Shown: positions 1-6,558 of the stretch, piece after piece
How the letters are laid out: each line of letters begins with the position of its first letter
Numbering within the stretch: position 1 is the stretch's first letter
From: Spirochaetaceae bacterium
GTDB lineage: Bacteria > Spirochaetota > Spirochaetia > DSM-27196 > PXBQ01
DNA length: 9,338 bases
Assembly: GCA_003566875.1 (NCBI GenBank)
Contig: PXBQ01000548.1
Location: forward strand, 1 to 9,338
Direction of reading: 5' to 3'
Made by a program: the position numbers and the translations under genes
Notes under the pieces: model-generated
Databases searched by the model: none
What the model was told of the DNA's origin: nothing
Seen by the model: only the letters and a program-made list of their open reading frames with translations

Positions 1-222
1 GAGACCGAGACCGATCTCTCGGCTGTTGCGTTGGTGGGTGAAGGCTTGTCCGAATGCGAGGAGATCGCGAGCCGTCTGGTCATGGCCTTGAGCAACGCGG
101 GAGTCCACGCCAAAATGCTTGCGCTCGGCGCCAACGAGTCCGCCACGTACTTTCTTGTTCGCCGCGATATGGTGGGGGCGGCCGTCAAGGCCGCCCACGC
201 GGCCTTTTTTACTATCGAGTAA
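1..222 (+). CDS. Aspartokinase, C-terminal ACT-domain part (5' end outside window)
   Basis: The frame is open from base 1 and closes with TAA at 220-222, giving 73 residues. They match the last ACT domain of aspartate kinase: a VALVGEG strand, a long helix (CEEIASRLVMALSNAGV), the strand-turn KMLALGANESATYFLV, and the typical ending in which a helix of the form AVKAAHAAFF closes the protein. Aspartokinase phosphorylates aspartate in the cytoplasm as the first step to lysine, threonine, methionine and diaminopimelate; its ACT domains carry end-product feedback control. The protein ends directly after the ACT domain, so it is monofunctional at this end, with no homoserine dehydrogenase fused behind. 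TTG at 31 and ATGs further in are internal codons, not starts. Which isozyme (LysC-, ThrA- or MetL-like) cannot be told from this piece. The gene is unrelated in function to the sugar locus and marks its left border. Confidence 0.85.
   Translation, partial: ETETDLSAVALVGEGLSECEEIASRLVMALSNAGVHAKMLALGANESATYFLVRRDMVGAAVKAAHAAFFTIE
187..210 (+). terminator. Terminator-like hairpin inside the aspartokinase 3' end
   Basis: Bases 187-194 (AAGGCCGC) pair perfectly with 199-206 (GCGGCCTT) around the loop CCAC. The run of six T at 205-210 follows the GC core. This is the shape of an intrinsic terminator for the + strand, but it lies before the stop codon and encodes the final KAAHAAFF residues. The same fold on the minus strand has no U-run, so it would not stop the convergent DUF2264 transcript. 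A second T-run at 250-255 follows only a weak imperfect stem. Confidence 0.5.
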
Positions 223-253
223 CTACGGAGAACGGTGCCGGAAGAGTCCTTTT

Positions 254-2314
254 TTAACACATTCTTTTGCCGTCGATGCAATCGAAATCGACGACAAAAA
301 TACTCCCATCTTTCATCGTAATACGGGCGCCGTTTGGTGACCCTGTCGCCATGATGTCCTTAAGCTCCATTGATTCCACCGGAAACAACTCGTCATCACC
401 CCAGGATGTATCGTCGGTCTTGTGGAGCATGGCGGAAATCATCAGCTCCATGTCAGGACTCATCTGATTGCGGGTTCGAATGGCATAAAGCACAGTGCTT
501 TCGTCTGCCTCCGCGTTCCTCCCCTCATGACTGACCGAGTCAAGCGAATCCCATCCGTTGTACACAACCAATGCAACCTGTCGGCCGGGTATACACCCAA
601 TGATTGCCTCGGCGGAATCCATCTCCCGCTTCCGTATTTCAGGAGAGCGCCCATCGATGTGCGGTAAGCCGTAATGCCCAAGGTTCAGACGATGCTCGAA
701 CGCCACTCTGCATCGGTCAACGCGCAGTATTCCTCCGGGGATAACGATATCCGCCAAATCTATCGTGTATCCGCTGCCATTGTTGGGAGGTTGCCTCATG
801 ATTATCTGTCGATAGAGAACGTTGTCGCGATATCCGTTATAGAAGACGGCTTTCGGAGTCACGAACTTATCGTTCTCGGATTCTGTTTGCTCTTCGGACA
901 GACCCAGGTAAAAGACGGAGTCGCGACCAGTGAGGTCTCTCGGATCCATGCTCTGGAAGCAATACTCCATTGCCGTGATTCCCTGCGGGTTGTGATCTTC
1001 CCACGGGAAATGTGTATTGTAGCTTAAGCGATTATAGTTGTGATTTTCTTCATTCACTTTTGCCGGAATGATATCTGAAGTCCCCGTCTTGCCGTGGTTG
1101 GCAAGAAGCAGCCCAGGGTTATCCAGAATCGTGGAGCGGCTCTGCTCGCCGAGATCTTCCCAGAATCCTTCGTTTTCGTCTGCCGTCCAGAACGGCGAGT
1201 CCGCGGGCAAGGTCAACGCAAGGTACGGCATGAACATCGTGAATGGACTCGCCGCACAACTGTAGCCCTGCAGCACGTATTCACGATGCCCATAAAACCC
1301 GAGGCTGGGTATGTCGTTCTCGTAGAAATCGTCCCTCGTTATGAACTGCAGAATGGAGCCGGAGCATAAGCGCCGGGAGAAGCCTGGGTCGAGCGGCTGG
1401 GGCTCCTTCAGCATGAACGCGACCGGGAAACCTCCTGCAACCCAAAGTCGGTAACAGATACTCCGTGACCACATGTTTATGTACCCGTTTCTCGCAAACA
1501 AGTGGAGAAACGACCGCATGAGTTCACGAGTATTCTGTTCGTATACGTCGGCCATTTCCGGCCAATACTCGTCTCCAAACGCTCTGGCCCAGACGGTTTC
1601 GTACACCCCATACATGCTTATCGTGTAATAGTTGTAGTTCTGCTCAAGATACCACCCGTCACCGGCATGGTACGAGGCAATCCACCGGAGATGACTTTTC
1701 AGGAGGTCTTCGTCAATCTCGTACCCATTCTTTTTCAGAAAAGAGAGTATCTCGATGTTAAAAAAGCGCCAATTGTTTTGCGTTGTCCTGTGATGGGCCC
1801 ACTTCGATAGCGTCACGGCCACCGCGTCCTGTTGTTCTCTGGTGTAATACGGCCAGATAATGTCGGGCATCAAGAGCAAGAACATACATAAGCCGCCCAA
1901 TTCACAGGTAAACTGATAAGTTGCATCAGGGAGGTCTTCCGGCAACGGAACAGAATTTTGATGACCTGGAGTCAGCGCGTTCAAGATGTGATCGCAGTAG
2001 TAATCGCGGAGACGTATTCCATTGATCTCGACATCCGGCTCAACATGCATCGCTGGGCCGGCCAGTGCCATGGTACGGCGCAAACCTTCAAATTCGAGAG
2101 ATCGATATCTCCATGGCGGATCATCGGGTCTGGGATAGGTCTTTCCAGGAACAGTTGGGAAGATAATGTGTTGGTGAGGTGATTTCACGTGAGTAAACGC
2201 CCGCTCAAGCAGGTATTTCGCGCTCTCGACATAGTGGGTTCTTGTCATTCCCGTGAAAGGGCTGACAGAAAAATCAGGATCGCTTACTTGATACGCGTTA
2301 CGGAACTTATTCAT
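254..2314 (-). CDS. DUF2264 family protein, probable glycoside-active toroid enzyme
   Basis: This 686-residue protein fits DUF2264 along its first 400 residues. SPFTGMTRTHY is at 18-28, LEFEGLRRTMALAGP at 73-87 and NNWRFFNIEI at 180-189. DGWY is at 219-222 followed by a tyrosine-rich stretch, WSRSICYR at 282-289, and GYSCAASPF with MPYLALTLP and SPFWTADE at 350-380. The family is predicted to form an (alpha/alpha) barrel; from memory, and not checkable here, related proteins include GH154 beta-glucuronidases. Residues from about 400 to the end look beta-rich and are less conserved. No signal peptide is seen, so it should act in the cytoplasm on imported sugars. The ATG at 2314 is supported by AAGAAGGA six bases upstream. 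It has its own promoter at 2360-2388 and lies apart from the transporter operon. Base composition is much lower in G+C than in its neighbours (27 of 60 bases at 1681-1740). Substrate is unknown. Confidence 0.85.
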   Translation of the reverse strand: MNKFRNAYQVSDPDFSVSPFTGMTRTHYVESAKYLLERAFTHVKSPHQHIIFPTVPGKTYPRPDDPPWRYRSLEFEGLRRTMALAGPAMHVEPDVEINGIRLRDYYCDHILNALTPGHQNSVPLPEDLPDATYQFTCELGGLCMFLLLMPDIIWPYYTREQQDAVAVTLSKWAHHRTTQNNWRFFNIEILSFLKKNGYEIDEDLLKSHLRWIASYHAGDGWYLEQNYNYYTISMYGVYETVWARAFGDEYWPEMADVYEQNTRELMRSFLHLFARNGYINMWSRSICYRLWVAGGFPVAFMLKEPQPLDPGFSRRLCSGSILQFITRDDFYENDIPSLGFYGHREYVLQGYSCAASPFTMFMPYLALTLPADSPFWTADENEGFWEDLGEQSRSTILDNPGLLLANHGKTGTSDIIPAKVNEENHNYNRLSYNTHFPWEDHNPQGITAMEYCFQSMDPRDLTGRDSVFYLGLSEEQTESENDKFVTPKAVFYNGYRDNVLYRQIIMRQPPNNGSGYTIDLADIVIPGGILRVDRCRVAFEHRLNLGHYGLPHIDGRSPEIRKREMDSAEAIIGCIPGRQVALVVYNGWDSLDSVSHEGRNAEADESTVLYAIRTRNQMSPDMELMISAMLHKTDDTSWGDDELFPVESMELKDIMATGSPNGARITMKDGSIFVVDFDCIDGKRMC

Positions 2315-2359
2315 TGAATTCCTTCTTTGTTTTCTGGCCAGAGAATTAGGAAATACCTG

Positions 2360-2388
2360 ATGATAGGGTTGCCTATAGCATCTGTCAA
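2360..2388 (-). promoter_or_regulatory. Sigma-70 type promoter of the DUF2264 gene
   Basis: On the minus strand TTGACA (2388-2383) and TATCAT (2365-2360) are separated by 17 bases: a perfect -35 and five of six matches in the -10. Transcription would begin near 2354, leaving a leader of about 40 bases that carries AAGAAGGA before the ATG at 2314. Confidence 0.65.
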
Positions 2389-2389
2389 G

Positions 2390-2413
2390 TGGTCAGACCA
2401 ATTACTCATTGGT
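2390..2413. promoter_or_regulatory. Overlapping palindromes, candidate operator of FadR/GntR type
   Basis: TGGTC-A-GACCA (2390-2400) is a perfect 11-bp palindrome one base upstream of the -35 box. It shares its right half with a second inverted repeat, ACCAAT-TACTC-ATTGGT (2397-2413). TGGT-N3-ACCA is the pattern bound by FadR-subfamily GntR regulators, which include the hexuronate regulators UxuR and ExuR. Position next to the -35 would allow repression or activation. No regulator gene is in the window. Confidence 0.45.
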
Positions 2414-2488
2414 GTATCTTTCCGAACCCGGCCCGAGTGTATATTGGCGATGGGATTCCAGAATACAGGTATCTTCCGTCCATTTACT

Positions 2489-2502
2489 TCGGACACGTCC
2501 GA
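2489..2502. repeat. Inverted repeat TCGGAC-AC-GTCCGA
   Basis: Perfect 6-bp arms surround a two-base spacer, about 100 bases upstream of the DUF2264 promoter. The repeat falls directly after the ATG of the short frame 2311-2505. It may be a regulator site or chance; it contains the CGGAC core also found in the motif at 8405-8415 and 9129-9139. Confidence 0.3.
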
Positions 2503-2665
2503 CATCTGGACGTCTTGCGGGCGCTCGTAATTGTTTGACGGATCACTAACTACAACGAGTGACTTTGCTCAAAAAGAGGGGCAAAAACGAACTCGGGCGG
2601 GGTTCAGGGGTGCGCAACCGGCGGCAAGCTCTGCGCGAAGCCGCTCGGTCACGCGAAGATACTGG

Positions 2666-2923
2666 TCAGCACTTGCAGGGCATGTCATCGTCGGCGGTCG
2701 TCGGCAGCTTGATCCGGATGTTGTCTCCGGGCATGACCTCGACGACACCGCGTACGACCTCGGCCGCGTCGGCGGGAACCTCGACAAAGTTTGGAACATC
2801 CGGCAGCCCCACAATGCCGGAGCTCGGGAAATCGATGACAATTTCGCTGATCGGGGCCGCGGCCAGGGCGGTGCCCGATAGCGCAAAGATCATCGCAGCT
2901 ACAATGACGATCATCTTTCGCAT
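2666..2923 (-). CDS. Small exported protein of unknown function (85 residues)
   Basis: The first 20 or so residues form a clear Sec signal peptide: basic MRK, hydrophobic IVIVAAMIFALSG, and a TALAAA cleavage region. About 62 mature residues follow, with a proline- and valine-rich segment, an acidic DDD and a C-terminal C-K-C pair that could form a disulfide or bind metal. The start at 2923 is well supported by GGAGGAAGG seven bases or so upstream. I do not recognise a family. The gene lies 62 bases after the 677-residue protein gene in the same direction, so it could be read from the operon or from its own promoter at 2947-2976. The residue pattern, signal peptide and strong ribosome site make it a likely real gene despite its small size. 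Confidence 0.65.
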   Translation of the reverse strand: MRKMIVIVAAMIFALSGTALAAAPISEIVIDFPSSGIVGLPDVPNFVEVPADAAEVVRGVVEVMPGDNIRIKLPTTADDDMPCKC

Positions 2924-2930
2924 AGTGCCT

Positions 2931-2939
2931 TCCTCCTGC
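2931..2939 (-). promoter_or_regulatory. Strong Shine-Dalgarno of the 85-residue protein gene
   Basis: The minus strand reads CAGGAGGAAGGCACT directly before the ATG at 2923. The purine block GGAGGAAGG sits at usual spacing and is the main argument that this short frame is translated. Confidence 0.65.
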
Positions 2940-2946
2940 GTACTAA

Positions 2947-2976
2947 AGTATCATGAAAACGACACAAATACGACAA
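2947..2976 (-). promoter_or_regulatory. Possible promoter of the 85-residue protein gene
   Basis: TTGTCG (2976-2971) and GATACT (2952-2947) lie 18 bases apart on the minus strand in a short AT-rich gap. Each box matches consensus at four of six positions, so the call is moderate. No terminator is seen between this site and the operon end at 2986, so read-through is also likely. Confidence 0.4.
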
Positions 2977-2985
2977 TATTACTCA

Positions 2986-5019
2986 TTATTTGTTCTGCGC
3001 TGTGCTCACCCGCCCCATCGCCTCGTACTCCAGGTGGAGCGAACACCCCTCCCACGAGATATCAACCGTCGCGGGCTCGCGAGGTACCGAACAGAAGGGC
3101 GAGCTCGCCCGCGGGTACTCGAAGGTGACGGAGCGCCCGTCGACCGAGAACTCGCCGCCGAACTCGAGCCGGTACTCGCAGCCGGCGGTCGTGAACGCGA
3201 GCACGGGCGCGATTGCGCCGCTCCGGGGCGAAAGTAGAATTCGGCTCGTCTCGATCCTGCGGAGAAACTGCGAAAACGTCTCACCGTCCGAGAGCGACGA
3301 CACCGTGCAGACCCACCCCGTCGTGCGTCCGGTCTGCACGACCTCGTTGTGCGCGTCAGCTTCGTCGGCTACGCGGACGGCTTCGTCGGCTACGCGGACG
3401 GCTTCGTCGGCTACGAGTTCGGTCCGGTACTCGAACGGGCCTGCGCACAGGAGCGCGAGGTACGCGTCGTCGAGCCGAGCGACAAGACCGGACTCGATCC
3501 GCCGCACTTCGTCGAACTCGCGTTCGGGTAACCACGCGTGGGTGAACGCCGGGAGTCTCCCGGACAACGGGCCGGTGTTCTTCGGCAGATCGTACATCGT
3601 GAGGTTCACGGTTTTGTGCTGCGCGCTGTGCGGAAGGCGCCCCGATCCGACCCAGTAACCGGGGGAGTTGCCAAACGGCGCACGCTCGCCGGGAAGCGTC
3701 GCCGGATGCGTCGTGAAGACGCACGCGGTCGGTGAGAGCGCACCGTGCCAGACGTGATGCTGATCGCCGAAGGCGCCGGGGTGGTACGCCTGCGCGGTCG
3801 CGAGCAGGTACTGTGAGGTCTTGTACGTGTACGTGTTCGCGCGCTCGATCGCGATGCCGTTCGATTGCGGCTGCAGGATCAGGCTCAACAATCGGTAGAG
3901 CCCCGGTAGTTTGAGCACGGTGAGCCGGAGGTACGCCAGCGCGCGAAACGGCGCCTGGCGGAACATGCCGAACCGCCTGAACGCTCTCATCGTGTTCGCG
4001 AGCGTCTCGGGATTCGAGAACGACTCCATGCCCCACTGCACCATGATCTGCCGAGTCGACAACCCGATGAGTCCGGCCGGACGCAGTTCCGACAGATTGA
4101 GGCCGTGCGATGCGAGCAGCTCCAGCTCGCCGTCGTACCGCGCGCTAAGCTTGAGGACTTCGGGAATCCGGTACCGACCGCGGTACACGAAGTTCGCGAT
4201 CATGCTCGTTACCGGCGCGACGACCGGCTCGCCGCGTAGCTCCTGAAGCACCGGCAGAAGAGACGCGGCATCGGGCCGCTTTTTCTGCGCCTCGTACAGC
4301 CGCCCACTGCTCGATACCAGAACGCCGCGGAATCTTTGCGACGCGATGTCGTACAGGAGTAGATCCAGGACGATCGAACAGCGCTGTTCGATCTCCGGGT
4401 CGTTCGCAAAATCGATCAGGTTGACGAGCGCCGCGACGTCCTCGGTGTAGTAGACGCTCGAGTACCACTCGCTGAAGCCGTACCACCAACGCAGTTCGAG
4501 CCACGTGAAGATGCGCACCCGTGCGCGGGCGGCGTGCTCGCGACCGGTGCGCCCGTCGTTCGAAAAAACGCGATCCCGCATCCGGTTCCCGGCCAGAAAC
4601 TCGCACGCGGCGAACAGGATTTGATGGTTCTCGCTCCAGTAACACATGCTGTCGTCGCCCGGCTCGTCCATCCAGTACTTGAACGACGCGAGGCACGTCT
4701 CGATGCGCTCGCGTTGACCGGCGGTGAGGCGCTCGTTGTACTCGTAGAGGATCCGAAGCACGGTGATCGCGCGGAAGTCCGAGCAGTCCCACCGTCGGTC
4801 GATGTACGAACAGATCGCTTCGATCTGTTCGTCGGTCTTGGTGACCGGCAGCTCCTCCGCGCGCGCGAGCGCTTCGAGCAAACGGTTCTCTTCCGTCTTA
4901 ACCGGCTGAAGCGGTCGGCCCGGAACCGATCGTAACGCTCGGTTTCGTGCGTGTTCGACCACGGTAATCACGACGAGAAGCGCTCCCGCGCCGGCCGCCG
5001 ACCATCCGAGGATCGTCAT
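2986..5019 (-). CDS. Membrane-anchored protein of unrecognised family, possible toroid carbohydrate enzyme
   Basis: This protein has 677 residues. Residues 7-21 form one hydrophobic segment, followed by a basic stretch (EHARNRALR). By the positive-inside rule the large domain would face the cytoplasm. The body is helix-rich with conserved-looking aromatic clusters: CYWSENHQILF at 126-136, FTWLELRWWYGFSEW at 171-185, then SSVYYTEDVAALVNLIDFA at about 187-205. Later blocks are QWGMESFSNPETL (about 329-341) and a histidine-rich GAFGDQHHVWHG. From about residue 450 the protein looks beta-rich. The layout, helical toroid then beta domain, resembles polysaccharide lyases and related hydrolases, but I cannot name a family. 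A 7-residue unit VADEAVR is tandemly repeated at 536-554. The gene follows the binding-protein gene by 6 bases with only a weak ribosome site, which suggests translational coupling. Its place in the transporter operon implies it acts on the imported sugar. Confidence 0.7.
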   Translation of the reverse strand: MTILGWSAAGAGALLVVITVVEHARNRALRSVPGRPLQPVKTEENRLLEALARAEELPVTKTDEQIEAICSYIDRRWDCSDFRAITVLRILYEYNERLTAGQRERIETCLASFKYWMDEPGDDSMCYWSENHQILFAACEFLAGNRMRDRVFSNDGRTGREHAARARVRIFTWLELRWWYGFSEWYSSVYYTEDVAALVNLIDFANDPEIEQRCSIVLDLLLYDIASQRFRGVLVSSSGRLYEAQKKRPDAASLLPVLQELRGEPVVAPVTSMIANFVYRGRYRIPEVLKLSARYDGELELLASHGLNLSELRPAGLIGLSTRQIMVQWGMESFSNPETLANTMRAFRRFGMFRQAPFRALAYLRLTVLKLPGLYRLLSLILQPQSNGIAIERANTYTYKTSQYLLATAQAYHPGAFGDQHHVWHGALSPTACVFTTHPATLPGERAPFGNSPGYWVGSGRLPHSAQHKTVNLTMYDLPKNTGPLSGRLPAFTHAWLPEREFDEVRRIESGLVARLDDAYLALLCAGPFEYRTELVADEAVRVADEAVRVADEADAHNEVVQTGRTTGWVCTVSSLSDGETFSQFLRRIETSRILLSPRSGAIAPVLAFTTAGCEYRLEFGGEFSVDGRSVTFEYPRASSPFCSVPREPATVDISWEGCSLHLEYEAMGRVSTAQNK
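3359..3415. repeat. 21-bp tandem repeat, 2.7 copies, inside the 677-residue gene
   Basis: Copies lie at 3359-3379, 3380-3400 and 3401-3415 (partial). They are identical at base level, beginning GCTTCGTCGG on the + strand. The unit is in frame and encodes VADEAVR on the minus strand. Perfect identity points to recent slippage duplication. Confidence 0.9.
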
Positions 5020-5025
5020 CCCGGA

Positions 5026-6555
5026 TCACTCGACGCCGAACCGTTCCAGATACACTCTGCGCTCGTCGATGATCTCCTGCATCCCGCGATCGTTCAGCCT
5101 GCGAATGAACTCGTCGAATTGAGCGTCGAAGTTCGGCTCGGTGATGAGCTTCACCCAGTAGCTCTCGGCGATCCGGATTAGGCCGGGACCCGATCGCGCC
5201 ATCGTGCTCATCCTCGACTGGAAAACCGGCTCCTGAAAACTGTTCTCGCGCGCCATCGCAAGCGCACGGTCATCATTGCCGGAGAAATCGTTCACGCGGA
5301 ACTGCTCGCGCACGGCGTTCGTGATCTTCGGACCGAACGGAAAGTCGCCCAGAATCCGGAGGCTCTCACTAATATAGCCGAAAGTGTCGGCGTAGCGCTG
5401 AAGGTCACCGAAGACCGGTAGCCCATCGACGATCGTGTGCTGATCACCGGTCCGGCCGAACGCAAGGGTCCACGCGGTATCGTCGGCGAGCATCCAGTTC
5501 ATGTACGCCACCGCCGCTTCCGGGACGCGTGACCGGCGCGGGCTGAACGCGTAGAGGCGCGTCGGCAGATAACGGAGCTTTCGGTACACGCCGTCGGGTC
5601 CTTCGAACACGTCGACCGGGACGAACTCGGCGCCCGCTACGTTCCGCGCCAGGTTGAGCGCGACCGACGAGCTGTTCTGCGCGTACAGGTAGTTCCACGG
5701 AACGTGGATGAAGCCGACGGTGCCGTTCACCACGTGGCGCGTTTTGATCTCGAAACTGTCGGTCGCGAACTCGCGCTCGATCAGGCCCTCCTGGTAAAGA
5801 TCGTGCAACCACCGCATGAAGTCACGAAACCCGTCACGCACCGGCCAGAGCGAGCCCATGTTCGCCGCCGGATCGTGATCGAGAAACGAGTACATCGCGT
5901 CGAAGAGCTTGAAGTCCGAGTCGAACACCGTACCGGGATCGTCCGTGAACCACCCCCACGGACGCAGTTCGGCGGCGGGAACGTTTCCCGGATTCAGGTC
6001 TCTGAACGCGCGAAGCGCCGCTGTGAGCTCGGCGCGATTGGTCGGGACGTCCATCCCGAGCGCGTCGAGCCAGTCCTTGCGGATGAACGACCCATAACGA
6101 GCATCGATCTCACGCCTGCTCGGGATCGCGTACTGTACACCGTCGATCTGCCCCAATCGGAGGTGGCTCTCGCCGAGGACCGCCGGAATGTTTGGACCGT
6201 ACTCCGGAATGTGCCGGCCCAGATCGTGCAGGCCCCCGTCGGCGGCAAACTTCATGAAGAGAAGGCGCCCGTGCGTGAACGCAAGGTCCGGTGCCGTGTT
6301 GGTCGCCATCATCACCGTGTGACGGACGAGCGAGCCGCCGACGGGTACGAACCTGACGTCGATGTCGAGCTTCGCCATCTCGCGCTGCACGTACTCGGTC
6401 CACGGGTTGTCGTTCACTCGGCCTTGATCGCGCGGCACTTCGGACCGCTCGACGATCATTACGCGGAGCCGGCTCTGCCCCTCGGACCGGCCGCCGCCGT
6501 ACGCAGGAAGCGAAAACACGAGCAAAACGCCAATAGCTGCGATAATCCGTGACAT
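5026..6555 (-). CDS. Extracellular solute-binding protein of LplA type, carbohydrate ABC uptake
   Basis: This 509-residue protein captures the sugar outside the membrane and hands it to the two permeases. It has a signal peptide (MSRIIAAIGVLLVFSLPAYG) followed by GGRSEG. Typical binding-protein blocks follow: MMATNTAPDLAF at 82-93, a GVQYAIPSR segment at 139-147, and RKDWLDALGMDVPTNRAEL at 159-177, the usual start of lobe two. The long size (over 500 residues) and partner permeases fit the LplA/YtcQ group rather than short maltose-type proteins. There is no cysteine at the cleavage region, so it is not an obvious lipoprotein. The ATG at 6555 has AAGGAG six bases upstream, lying inside the preceding gene's stop region; the gap to that gene is 3 bases. 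The ligand cannot be read from sequence; LplA-type relatives often serve plant or pectin-derived oligosaccharides. Confidence 0.9.
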   Translation of the reverse strand: MSRIIAAIGVLLVFSLPAYGGGRSEGQSRLRVMIVERSEVPRDQGRVNDNPWTEYVQREMAKLDIDVRFVPVGGSLVRHTVMMATNTAPDLAFTHGRLLFMKFAADGGLHDLGRHIPEYGPNIPAVLGESHLRLGQIDGVQYAIPSRREIDARYGSFIRKDWLDALGMDVPTNRAELTAALRAFRDLNPGNVPAAELRPWGWFTDDPGTVFDSDFKLFDAMYSFLDHDPAANMGSLWPVRDGFRDFMRWLHDLYQEGLIEREFATDSFEIKTRHVVNGTVGFIHVPWNYLYAQNSSSVALNLARNVAGAEFVPVDVFEGPDGVYRKLRYLPTRLYAFSPRRSRVPEAAVAYMNWMLADDTAWTLAFGRTGDQHTIVDGLPVFGDLQRYADTFGYISESLRILGDFPFGPKITNAVREQFRVNDFSGNDDRALAMARENSFQEPVFQSRMSTMARSGPGLIRIAESYWVKLITEPNFDAQFDEFIRRLNDRGMQEIIDERRVYLERFGVE

Positions 6556-6558
6556 CGT

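Larger units (their letters stand above)
2311..2505 (-). pseudogene. Short open frame, probable remnant of a lost gene's 3' end
   Basis: From ATG at 2505 this frame gives 64 residues and ends in TGA that overlaps the ATG of the DUF2264 gene (ATGA). The frame stays open upstream of the ATG for about 21 more codons, back to a TGA near 2570. The peptide looks protein-like (IPVFWNPIAN, NWSDHL, FLILWPENKEG), but I recognise no family. No good Shine-Dalgarno precedes the ATG, and the best promoter for the DUF2264 gene lies inside it. I therefore favour the C-terminal remnant of a truncated gene that once preceded the DUF2264 gene and shares its AT-rich composition. A real, translationally coupled small gene is the alternative. 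Confidence 0.3.

Noticed and set aside
220..2553. TAACTAC at 220-226 and 2547-2553 as direct repeats flanking the AT-rich island
   Set aside because: A 7-base match is expected by chance at this distance, and no integrase, tRNA or transposase is present.
2580..2605. Weak stem GAAC/GTTC followed by TTTTT as terminator of the 85-residue gene
   Set aside because: Only four base pairs around a nine-base loop; too weak to call.
2559..3128. Plus-strand open frame of 189 codons
   Set aside because: It is antisense to the 85-residue exported protein and the end of the 677-residue protein, lacks a Shine-Dalgarno and has an unnatural serine/threonine/alanine/proline composition; typical shadow of GC-rich coding DNA.
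5704..6552. Plus-strand open frame of 282 codons antisense to the binding protein
   Set aside because: Arginine/valine/histidine-rich mirror of a clear solute-binding protein gene, with no recognisable domain.
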